A DNA stretch of 64,000 bases from Enterococcus sp. BWB1-3 (GTDB taxonomy: Bacteria; Bacillota; Bacilli; Lactobacillales; Enterococcaceae): the NCBI RefSeq assembly GCF_016745275.1, contig NZ_JADOEP010000010.1:1-64000 (forward strand). The letters run 5' to 3'. Below are positions 7,934 to 15,353 of the stretch, piece by piece. The position numbers were made by a program, and so were the translations under genes. How positions within the stretch are numbered: the stretch's first letter is position 1; every line of letters starts with the position of its first letter. Under the pieces are notes generated by a model. That model searched no databases. It was not told where the DNA came from and saw only the letters and a program-made list of their open reading frames with translations.

Positions 7934-8347
7934 ATGTCACAAACAGAGGAAGAAATTACTGGTATGTTCATTACGTATATACACAAATCACTTGTATGGA
8001 GAAAAATTGATTTTTATTCAAAAGAGCAGAACCGTATCAACACCCACATTTTCGAATCTTTTGATGATTTTGAAGAAGACAGGCTGTACATTCAGAAAAA
8101 TAAGTTTGTTTCGATTGATAAACTATTTGACCAAAGTCTAGAAATTCAGCTTGCTCTAAATCAATTGACAGACAAAGAACACTACATCCTCCAAAGAAAA
8201 TATTATGGAGATCTAACTAATCTGGAAATAGCAAATAAACTTGGTATCAGCAGTCAACGAGTGTCAAAACTAAAAAGACGGGCTTTAGTAAAATTACGGA
8301 TTTTTCTATCTTCTAAAGACTCAAAAGAATCGTTCTATAGAAAGTGA
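7934..8347 (+). CDS. Sigma-70-like factor, Tn916 Orf7 type
   Basis: A 137-aa protein starting behind GGGGGTGG. Residues about 78-130 form a sigma region-4 helix-turn-helix: LNQLTDKEHYILQRKYYGDL, then TNLEIANKLGISSQRVSKLK. The N-terminal half resembles the short N-terminus of the Orf7 proteins of Tn916-family elements. These proteins promote transcription of downstream xis/int or transfer functions. It lies directly before an Orf8-like gene, the Tn916 order. The regulatory role here is inferred. Confidence 0.8.
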   Translation: MSQTEEEITGMFITYIHKSLVWRKIDFYSKEQNRINTHIFESFDDFEEDRLYIQKNKFVSIDKLFDQSLEIQLALNQLTDKEHYILQRKYYGDLTNLEIANKLGISSQRVSKLKRRALVKLRIFLSSKDSKESFYRK

Positions 8348-8353
8348 GGATGC

Positions 8354-8560
8354 ATGAAAAAGAAGAAAGAGAATCTCGTTCCTTTAATTTTATTAGCACA
8401 AAAAGGAGATAAAGAAGCGTTATTTACGCTGTTTTTAAGATTTGAATCCATGATCGAGGCAATATCGGAACCTCGTCGTGAGCATATTAGTGAGGATTGC
8501 CAACAAGAATTAGCCCTCGAATTCTTAAAACTAATACACAAGTTCAAAATAGCTCCCTGA
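8354..8560 (+). CDS. Tn916 Orf8-like helix-turn-helix protein
   Basis: A 68-aa protein beginning MKKKKENLVPLILLAQKGDK and continuing EALFTLFLRFESMIEAIS. This is the HTH_16-like, sigma-region-2-like motif of Orf8 proteins in Tn916-family elements. It starts 6 bp after the Orf7-like stop and is presumably cotranscribed. The two may act together as a split sigma factor; that is inference. Confidence 0.72.
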   Translation: MKKKKENLVPLILLAQKGDKEALFTLFLRFESMIEAISEPRREHISEDCQQELALEFLKLIHKFKIAP

Positions 8561-8920
8561 TTAAATTTTTTTTGCATCTAGGGGTTTCAAAATGTGTATG
8601 AAGATACGTTATTACTAGTGTAGGGACTTGTTTAAAGATTCCCAAAGAAAATAAATGAATTGACCTTTGAAAACTAAATATTATTCTGTTAAGTACAAAA
8701 ACCTTGATTGGAGCATCAGCATCTATCGCCAAGACTCATTTTAACTGACGAGCGAAAAAATAGAAAAACTGAGACTTATTTTAAGCCAAAAATAAGTGCA
8801 AAGATAATTAAGGGGATAATGATACTTCTGTATAGCTCGGCGTAACTGGCAGAGAGGTGAAATTCCTATGTGCTTTAGCAAGCAGCTTAACAGATATACT
8901 AAATTAATAGGGAGATTGAA
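8561..8920 (+). other. 360-bp non-coding region before xis
   Basis: No frame with a ribosome-binding site is visible. The region holds a possible promoter, TTGACC followed by TATTAT-like sequence (about 8658-8688), and a GC-richer segment around 8835-8895 that may fold. It probably carries the xis/int promoter and recombination-regulating sites. Confidence 0.4.
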
Positions 8921-9115
8921 ATGATTCTAGAACAACAGTATCCTTTTTTATTAACACGTGAGCAAGCATCTGAATTTCTTGGCGTTGATCCTAAATCCTT
9001 TGATAAATATATTCGAAAACATCCCAATCTAAAACGTTTTATGATTGGCAGGCAAGAACGTTTTCTAAAAGATGAGCTGATTTTATTCATACAAGATCAT
9101 CTGTCAGATAATTAA
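8921..9115 (+). CDS. xis: Excisionase (Xis-like)
   Basis: A 64-aa protein with a winged-helix excisionase motif LTREQASEFLGVDPKSFDKY followed by IRKHPNLKRFMIGRQERFLK. Size and pattern match Tn916-type Xis, including the basic wing with GRQERF. It is preceded by GGGAG and lies 91 bp before the integrase gene. It would bend DNA and steer the integrase toward excision. Confidence 0.8.
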   Translation: MILEQQYPFLLTREQASEFLGVDPKSFDKYIRKHPNLKRFMIGRQERFLKDELILFIQDHLSDN

Positions 9116-9206
9116 AGTTGATAGATGAATAGAAACTCTGTATGATATAAAGGTATTCATTCTGTCAACCTATCAGTCTTTATTTTATAGTAAAGGATGA
9201 GGGTCA

Positions 9207-10253
9207 ATGGCAACTATAACAAAACGAGGAACTTCTTGGAGAGCCGTTATTTCTCTATATAAACATGGAGAATATAAACGCCTATCAAGAACATTTAAAA
9301 CAAAAAAAGATGCAAAGCGATGGGCACTTGAAAATGAATTGTTAAAAGGAAATGGTACAGACTTAGCACAACATGAAACAACTTTTGCCGATTTCTTTGA
9401 ACAATGGGTGCATATCGTCAAGAAAAAGGATGTGAGAGAAACTACTTTTCAAAATCATCTCATTACAACTGGTATTGTAAAACAGCTTTTTGGAGATATT
9501 CAAATTAAGCATTTGAATGATCTTGTAGTCCAATTGAAAATCGATAGATATGGAGAAACTCACTCTAGAAAAACTACCACTGAGGTATTGTTAAAAATCC
9601 GAACCTCTTTACGCTACGCTTATGCACGAGGACTCCTTGATAATGACTTTGCGAATCTTGTAAAAACACATGGAAAAGAACTTCCTAAAAGAAATAAAGC
9701 ACTCTTAATTACGGAGCTGAAACTCCTTAGAAAATACCTCCTTGAACATTCAGAAAACGAATTTCATGTTTTGATTCTACTTGCAATAGAGACTGGTGCA
9801 CGTCGTGGGGAACTTCTTGGGTTAAAAAAGGAAGATATTTTTGAATATGGTGTAAAGATACAACGTTCAGTTAGTCCTACCTCTGATGATGTCGGACTAA
9901 AAACAAAAAACTCCTTGCGAGATATCTCTATCAACAAAGATGTATTTCATCTATTACAACAGATTTCTCCCAAAGGAAACGGCTACCTGTTTGATCGGGA
10001 TGGTTTCCGTCAATCAGCCAGATTACAAAAACTATTATCGAAATTGGGAATCAGCAAAACTACCTTTCACGGTCTACGTGATACACATGCTTCTTTCCTT
10101 TTCTCTGAAAATATTAGCTTAGATTATGTATCAAGAAGATTAGGACACAATAGTATCCTAACAACTCAAAATTACTATCTTGAATTAATGCCAGAAAAAA
10201 AGCACCAGCACGATGCTGATGCTTTAAATCTCTTAAATTCGTTGTCAGATTAA
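9207..10253 (+). CDS. int: Tyrosine recombinase / integrase
   Basis: A 348-aa phage-type integrase. The N-terminal arm-binding domain begins MATITKRGTSWRAVISLYKH; the SAM-like core-binding domain spans about 60-150. The catalytic domain shows Arg in ETGARRGELLGL, the box FHGLRDTHASFLF (HxxR), the His of RRLGHNS and the nucleophile Tyr in TTQNYYLELM. All catalytic residues are present. The gene is the last of the element before chromosomal DNA, so one attachment site should lie within about 100 bp downstream. Confidence 0.93.
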   Translation: MATITKRGTSWRAVISLYKHGEYKRLSRTFKTKKDAKRWALENELLKGNGTDLAQHETTFADFFEQWVHIVKKKDVRETTFQNHLITTGIVKQLFGDIQIKHLNDLVVQLKIDRYGETHSRKTTTEVLLKIRTSLRYAYARGLLDNDFANLVKTHGKELPKRNKALLITELKLLRKYLLEHSENEFHVLILLAIETGARRGELLGLKKEDIFEYGVKIQRSVSPTSDDVGLKTKNSLRDISINKDVFHLLQQISPKGNGYLFDRDGFRQSARLQKLLSKLGISKTTFHGLRDTHASFLFSENISLDYVSRRLGHNSILTTQNYYLELMPEKKHQHDADALNLLNSLSD

Positions 10254-10312
10254 GGATTAACACCAACTGACACAAAAAAACCGCTCGAAACATTGATATA
10301 ACAAGGATATTC

Positions 10313-10732
10313 TTAACGTTTTGAGAACTGTGAAACTTTACAGGCTTTTTTAATACCTGGTTTTCCCAGAAAGACTTCATCAATAAAAAATTGTACTTTA
10401 CGTTCTCTATCATTTAACATACCAAAAGGCGTTACCATCCCCGGAACTGTCCCCATGACCTCCATTAAATCACGTTCTGATGCAAAAGATAATGGGCGAG
10501 TGCTATTATCCTTCCTAAACTTTTTTAGGTCAACTCTTTTATCCCCCTTTACTGTGATCAGATAATAATTTCTTTTTTTATCGTCACGTACAAAAAGGTT
10601 TTTAGCATCTGCTTCTGGATGTGGAAGATTAACATCACTAACTTCAGCCATGTTGTATACAGCTTTGTGTTCTGTAATTTCATACCAAATTTTACGATCA
10701 CTTAAATAATCAAGAATCGCCTCTTTATTCAC
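10313..10732 (-). CDS. YbaK/PrdX-type aminoacyl-tRNA deacylase, C-terminus replaced
   Basis: A 139-aa protein related to ProX/PrdX/YbaK editing enzymes, which hydrolyse mischarged tRNA. The core is normal: YEITEHKAVYNMAEVSDVNL, LFVRDDKKRNYYLITVKG, RPLSFASERDLMEVMG and TPFGMLNDRERKVQFFID. After FLGKPG the usual family tail (a VHPNxNTATVWL-like strand and final helix, about 30 residues) is missing and IKKACKVSQFSKR follows. The break is within about 80 bp of the integrase gene, so integration into this gene's 3' end is likely. Activity is uncertain. Confidence 0.8.
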   Translation of the reverse strand: MNKEAILDYLSDRKIWYEITEHKAVYNMAEVSDVNLPHPEADAKNLFVRDDKKRNYYLITVKGDKRVDLKKFRKDNSTRPLSFASERDLMEVMGTVPGMVTPFGMLNDRERKVQFFIDEVFLGKPGIKKACKVSQFSKR

Positions 10733-10784
10733 AGTAGTCCTCCTTTGACAGCTATTGTTGAATTGACTAAATTATATATCATAC

Positions 10785-10833
10785 AAAAATAAAAAAACAG
10801 GCTTGAATATTTATAAAAACATATTCAAGCCTG
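10785..10833 (-). terminator. Rho-independent terminator after the DUF956 gene
   Basis: The minus strand has the stem CAGGCTTGAATATG/TATTCAAGCCTG with a loop of about ten bases, followed directly by TTTTTTT. It ends the PTS operon transcript. Confidence 0.85.
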
Positions 10834-10912
10834 CTGAAATCCAGAAAATTTACATTTACAGTAAATTAGTTAAATCACTGAGCAAACCAATTCAATTTTG
10901 TTTATAGCTTTA

Positions 10913-11287
10913 CTATCCTTTTTTGCCAATTGACTGAATCGCACGCTTCATAACATCAAAAAAGCTTAGTGACTGAACCATCTGGTCAGATGGAATGTAT
11001 TTTTGTATCTCTCGCAATACCTTTTTAGGATCTTTGGAGGCAAAAGTAAATGTCCCGTTTTTCTTTGTCTCAATTGCATATCGAGGAATCCATTTTCCTT
11101 TAAAGATTACGGAAGCAATTACATAGTTCACTTCTTCCCACGGTATCTGAACATACTTACGAGAATCACGTGAGTTGTAAAATTCAAATCCCTTATTCCC
11201 AACCATGATCTGCCCATAATCTGTAAGTCCTGTATAAGCAGTGCCATCCACTACTAAATCTACTTTTGTATTCAATGATTGAACCAT
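10913..11287 (-). CDS. DUF956 family protein, mannose PTS accessory (ManO-like)
   Basis: A 124-aa protein starting MVQSLNTKVDLVVDGTAYTG, the usual opening of DUF956. ATG 11287 is preferred because GAAGGA lies nine bases upstream, whereas the earlier ATG sits on that site. DUF956 proteins are encoded at the end of mannose-family PTS operons in Lactobacillales and are thought to modulate them. Here the gene follows IID after a repeat element of roughly 110 bp. There are no membrane segments. Confidence 0.85.
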   Translation of the reverse strand: MVQSLNTKVDLVVDGTAYTGLTDYGQIMVGNKGFEFYNSRDSRKYVQIPWEEVNYVIASVIFKGKWIPRYAIETKKNGTFTFASKDPKKVLREIQKYIPSDQMVQSLSFFDVMKRAIQSIGKKG

Positions 11288-11403
11288 CCTATCCATTCCT
11301 TCCCCACTATTTTGGATTCATCAATTAGACAATTAGCTGTGTAAGCAGGCTATTCAAAATGAACTACCCACGAGATCAATAAACTGCATTTTATAAAACA
11401 ATA

Positions 11404-11511
11404 AGAGGCTGGGACAAAACAATTGTCCAGCCCCTAAAAACCTAAATAAACGGTATTCCAGTCTTTGCATACTCCTACGATTACTCATCACATAGAGGAG
11501 CTTTGGCACAA
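11404..11511 (-). repeat. Interspersed repeat with GGGACAAAA hairpin
   Basis: It begins with a hairpin (GGCTGGACAATTG... pairing with ...TTGTCCCAGCC on the minus strand) and continues with fragments of the window's repeat family: AATAAACGGTATTCCAGTCT, CTCCTACGATTACTCATC and AGCTTTGGCACAACC. Sister copies lie at 22.1, 31.9, 38.7 and 52.3-53.1 kb. The hairpin may terminate transcription after IID. Confidence 0.75.
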
Positions 11512-11576
11512 CCGCTTTACAATAATGACGCTTGTTAAAAGCTTACCCATTTGATACGGTTTCTCAGCTAAATGAT

Positions 11577-12488
11577 TTATAAAAGTCCTACTACATGACC
11601 AAGTACACCGACCACAAACAGACCAAGAATAATAACAATTGGTGAAACTTTTTTCTTAAGCAGCCACATACACAATAGTGTAAGCAATAACGCAGCAAGC
11701 CCAGGGATCAGCTGATCCAAGTTATTTTGCAATGTTGTCACTTTGTCTGAAGAAAGAGCCAAACCGGAATTGACTTGCTCAAACGCCTGTCTTATCCCTT
11801 CTCCACCAGATGGAAGCTTATCCCATTCAATATAAGCACCTTCATCCAGTTTAACTGTAGAAACAACCGGCAGGAATCTGATGGATACCCAACGCTGAAC
11901 CAACGCTGCTAATACGAACATCCCTAGAATAGAAGCTCCTTTTGTTACATCCTGCAATAAACCACCTGATAGGTCTTCTGTGATTTTAGAACCAGCTTTA
12001 TAACCAAATTCCTGTGTATACCACATAAATGACCAACGAATAATATTCCATGCAACAAAGAAAATGATTGGTCCAAGAATATTTCCGCCCATAGCCAGTG
12101 ATGCACCTAATGCACCTAGCATAGGTCGTACTGTAAACCAGAATACCGGATCACCAACACCGGCCAAAGGACCCATCATACCAACTTTTACCCCTTGAAT
12201 TGCTACATCATCAACAGGTGCACCATTGGCACGTTCTTCTTCCAGTGCCAGTGTTACCCCAAGAATCGGTGAAGCAATATATGGATGCGTATTGAAGAAT
12301 TCCAAGTGACGCTGTAAGGCCGCTATGCGGTCCTCTTTTGATTTGTATAATTTCTTGATTGCAGGAATCATTGAGAATGCCCAGCCGCCATTTTGCATAC
12401 GTTCATAGTTCCATGAACCTTGAATGAAGGTAGAACGCCACGCAACAGCTAAACGATCTCTTTTCGTTAATTCAATTTTTTCTGCCAT
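11577..12488 (-). CDS. manZ: PTS mannose-family transporter subunit IID
   Basis: A 303-aa IID protein. The start is ATG 12488 (MAEKIELTKR) behind a strong AAGGAGGAG. Typical IID blocks are RSTFIQGSWNYERMQNGGWA, KVGMMGPLAGVGDPVFWFTV and a hydrophobic C-terminal anchor ending VGVLGHVVGLL. IID pairs with IIC in the membrane to carry hexoses (mannose, glucose, glucosamine). It lies 20 bp after IIC in the same transcript. Substrate is inferred from family and regulator. Confidence 0.95.
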   Translation of the reverse strand: MAEKIELTKRDRLAVAWRSTFIQGSWNYERMQNGGWAFSMIPAIKKLYKSKEDRIAALQRHLEFFNTHPYIASPILGVTLALEEERANGAPVDDVAIQGVKVGMMGPLAGVGDPVFWFTVRPMLGALGASLAMGGNILGPIIFFVAWNIIRWSFMWYTQEFGYKAGSKITEDLSGGLLQDVTKGASILGMFVLAALVQRWVSIRFLPVVSTVKLDEGAYIEWDKLPSGGEGIRQAFEQVNSGLALSSDKVTTLQNNLDQLIPGLAALLLTLLCMWLLKKKVSPIVIILGLFVVGVLGHVVGLL

Positions 12489-12508
12489 TTTTTTCTCCTC
12501 CTTCAAGA

Positions 12509-13312
12509 TTAATAGTCATTTAGGATATCGTCCAGCGGGTCACCGTGACCTCCGCTATTACCGCCGTTTGAAGAACCGCCCATTTTAGAAAGGTTCAAGT
12601 AAATCAGTGCCAGTGCTACACCTAACGCACCAAGTGCGATCAGTGTCAATTGAGAAATCGCCGCTACAACAAAACCAATCACAAAGAACGGCCATACTTC
12701 TTTTGTTGCCATCATATTGATTACCAGTGCATAACCAACAGCTACGACCATACCACCACCGATAGCCATACCGTCAGTCAACCATGCTGGCATAGATTCC
12801 AGAACAGATTGAACTGTTTGAGCCGGAATAAATAGCAATGCACCTGCTGGAATTGCAATACGAAGACCTTGCATGACCACAGCGACAATATGCCAAATTT
12901 CCACCCCTCGGATATTTCCTTCAGATGCAGCTTTATCCATTAAATGTACAATCGGTACAGCTAATGTACGAACAACCATTGTCAAAAACAAACCTGCTAC
13001 TGCCAACGGTACAGCGATTGCAATCGCTGATGCCACACCTCTGTCACCTTGTCCACCTAAAACTAAAATAATTGCTGATGCGACTGATGCCAAAGCTGCA
13101 TCTGGTGCCACGGCTGCTCCAATGTTTGCCCATCCAAGAGCGATCATTTGCAAGGTACCACCAAGGATAATACATGCTTCTAAATTACCGGTTACTAAAC
13201 CGATCAATGTACAAGCTACCAGTGGTTGGTGGAATTGGAATTCATCCAAGATCCCTTCCATACCAGCTAGAAAGGCAACTAATACTACTAAAATTATTGA
13301 AATAATAGACAT
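12509..13312 (-). CDS. manY: PTS mannose-family transporter subunit IIC
   Basis: A 267-aa membrane protein with the IIC signature at 30-75 (PLVACTLIGLVTGNLEACII, LGGTLQMIALGWANIGAAVA) and about seven membrane segments. The C-terminus is Gly/Ser-rich and hydrophilic (GGSSNGGNSGGHGDP), as in firmicute IIC-Man. It sits between IIAB and IID. It forms the sugar channel and, in this family, is also the usual receptor of class IIa bacteriocins. Confidence 0.95.
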   Translation of the reverse strand: MSIISIILVVLVAFLAGMEGILDEFQFHQPLVACTLIGLVTGNLEACIILGGTLQMIALGWANIGAAVAPDAALASVASAIILVLGGQGDRGVASAIAIAVPLAVAGLFLTMVVRTLAVPIVHLMDKAASEGNIRGVEIWHIVAVVMQGLRIAIPAGALLFIPAQTVQSVLESMPAWLTDGMAIGGGMVVAVGYALVINMMATKEVWPFFVIGFVVAAISQLTLIALGALGVALALIYLNLSKMGGSSNGGNSGGHGDPLDDILNDY

Positions 13313-13352
13313 GATAGACCTCCTATTAATTTATGAATTTTGTTCTTTTTGA

Positions 13353-14342
13353 TTACGTATTTGCCAATTCTGTCTTCGCTTTTTTCAGGATTTCATCCAT
13401 GTTTGCTTTAGAGTCATTTGGTACTTTACGTACATCAAACTTAATGCCTTTACTTTCCAATGTCTCAAATGCTTTAACATCTTCAGGTCCCATAGATAAT
13501 ACTTTGCTTACTACTACTTTACCTACAGAGTGTGCCATTGAGCCGACATTTACTTCTTTGATATCCACGCCGCCTTCAACTGCTGTCAAAACATCTTCCG
13601 GATTTTCAAATAGCAACAAAGCCTTAGTATTGCCAAAACGTGGATCTTTTGCGATTTCGATCATTTTTTTAATCGGAATAACATTGGCCTTAACTCCTGG
13701 AGGAGCAGCTTGTTCGATCAATTTTTTACGAAGATCATCTTTTGATACTGCGTCTGAAACAACGATAATCCGATTTGGCTGTACTGACTTCGCCCAAGCT
13801 GTAGCCACCTGACCATGAAGTAGACGAGAGTCCACACGAGCAAGTACATACTCGATTTTTCCATCTCCAACTACTGTTCCTTCCGGTAAAGCCCCTTTCG
13901 GTTGACCACCCTTAACAGCTGCTTTTGGCGTTTCTACCACATCTAGTTCTTCTGGTTTGATTTTTACGCCTTCTCTAGCAATACCTAAAATATGTGCTGC
14001 AATCTCCTGTGCGGAATTCATTGAGAAACGAGAAGAATATGCTTCAATCAACATTGGCAAGTTCAATCCGCTGACGATCGCCCACTTGTCTTTGTGTTCT
14101 TCAAAAAGGCTACTTGCCTGATTAAACGGCGTACCGCCCCACAAATCAACTAAAAACAATACTTCTTCATCATTATCAAATGTAGTGATTGCCTCAGTTA
14201 ATTTTGCTTTTAAATCGTCTGGTCCTTCACTGGGCATTAATGTCACAGCTTGTACATTTTCCTGTTCACCAAAAATCATTGAACCAGATTGTAGAATTCC
14301 TTCAGCAAATTTTCCGTGACTTGCAAGAATAATTCCTACCAT
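13353..14342 (-). CDS. manX: PTS mannose-family transporter subunit IIAB
   Basis: A 329-aa cytoplasmic phosphotransfer protein. The IIA domain (about 1-130) starts MVGIILASHGKFAEGI, with the phospho-His in ASHGK. A Pro/Gly/Ala linker (PKAAVKGGQPKGALPEG) leads to the IIB domain (about 165-329), with the phospho-His in RVDSRLLHGQVATAW. The order IIAB-IIC-IID is standard. A separate IIB gene precedes it, so the operon encodes two IIB domains. Confidence 0.96.
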   Translation of the reverse strand: MVGIILASHGKFAEGILQSGSMIFGEQENVQAVTLMPSEGPDDLKAKLTEAITTFDNDEEVLFLVDLWGGTPFNQASSLFEEHKDKWAIVSGLNLPMLIEAYSSRFSMNSAQEIAAHILGIAREGVKIKPEELDVVETPKAAVKGGQPKGALPEGTVVGDGKIEYVLARVDSRLLHGQVATAWAKSVQPNRIIVVSDAVSKDDLRKKLIEQAAPPGVKANVIPIKKMIEIAKDPRFGNTKALLLFENPEDVLTAVEGGVDIKEVNVGSMAHSVGKVVVSKVLSMGPEDVKAFETLESKGIKFDVRKVPNDSKANMDEILKKAKTELANT

Positions 14343-14591
14343 AATTTGTATACCTCCTATGCTTATTTACTTTCTTTTTATTATCTGATGCGTTCCAAAA
14401 TGCCTCATTCCCGATACATAAAAAATAAAAAATTCAGTTTAGCTAATGGAAAATCAAAACCTTTGGAAACCATGCAATAATAAACAGAGCTCATCAATTT
14501 TTCTCTAAAGAACCACATCCTTTCAATTTTCAGAAAGACCAAAACAAACATCACTTTTTTCATCTGCTGTTTTGCAGCAACATGAGTGCAT

Positions 14592-15083
14592 CTATAGCTG
14601 CTCTTTCTTCAACAAATCCATTAAGTATACCTTACTGTCAGCAACAACTTTACGAATCTCAAGTATGATACCAAGTGAAGCCAGATATCTAAATGCTTCA
14701 ATATCCTCTATATCAACTGCAACTGCATTCGTAATCATTTTTTTCCCTTGAGAGAAGCTCATACCGCCTATATTGACAGAATCCAGCTGAACACCTCTTT
14801 TAACAACGCGTACAACATCTTCAGGATTTGTAAACAACAACATTACTCTAAAACTATCATCGAAACGTTCATCCGGAAAAATCTGGATCATTTTCTCTAC
14901 CGTAATGACGTTTACCTTGACACCTGGAGGAGCCGCCTGGATCAATAATTTTTTTCTTAATATATCCTGTGCTACTACATCACTAACCACCAAAATACGA
15001 TTAATATTCATACTCTTGGTCCATACTGTAGCAACTTGACCATGGATCAGTCGATCATCAATTCTAGCCAGCCGAATATCCAT
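14592..15083 (-). CDS. Stand-alone PTS mannose-family subunit IIB
   Basis: A 163-aa IIB protein. The start ATG 15083 (MDIRLARIDDRLIHGQVATV) gives the canonical opening; an upstream frame adds ten residues without a better site. The phospho-His lies in RLIHGQV. An extra IIB before IIAB is seen in enterococcal and lactobacillar mpt operons. It is the first gene behind a sigma-54 promoter. The 249-bp gap to IIAB is non-coding and AT-rich, without a clear second promoter. Confidence 0.92.
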   Translation of the reverse strand: MDIRLARIDDRLIHGQVATVWTKSMNINRILVVSDVVAQDILRKKLLIQAAPPGVKVNVITVEKMIQIFPDERFDDSFRVMLLFTNPEDVVRVVKRGVQLDSVNIGGMSFSQGKKMITNAVAVDIEDIEAFRYLASLGIILEIRKVVADSKVYLMDLLKKEQL

Positions 15084-15242
15084 CCAACTTTGCACTCCTT
15101 TTCTTCCAATCATCTATTTTCTTGGGGAAGAAGGCATTATTTAGCAGGTTGACTTTCATTCTATACTTAAAATACTATGTTCTGAAAGATAATACCAAAA
15201 TAAAGCCTTTTGACTCTTGGAATCTTGATCTATTTTATTATT

Positions 15243-15258
15243 AGCAATTACCATGCCA
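15243..15258 (-). promoter_or_regulatory. Sigma-54 (-24/-12) promoter of the mannose PTS operon
   Basis: The minus strand reads TGGCATGGTAATTGCT, matching the RpoN consensus TGGCAYR-N4-TTGCW with exact spacing. It lies 160 bp upstream of the IIB start and beside the gene of a GAFTGA-bearing sigma-54 activator. Confidence 0.88.
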
Positions 15259-15306
15259 ACTTAGTGTATTGTTATAAACCTCAATAAAATCACTAATTTA
15301 ATTATA

Positions 15307-15347
15307 AAAAAAGATACACTGTATTGTTTAAACAGTGTATCTTTTTT
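15307..15347. terminator. Bidirectional terminator after the LevR/ManR-like gene
   Basis: Arms AAGATACACTGT and ACAGTGTATCTT enclose a nine-base loop, with A- and T-runs on the two sides. It lies just downstream of the activator stop on the minus strand. Confidence 0.85.
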
Positions 15348-15353
15348 GTGTAT

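Noticed and set aside
14343-14591. A second sigma-54 promoter before the IIAB gene
   Set aside because: A TTGCAT is present on the minus strand near 14475, but no GG lies at the required distance.
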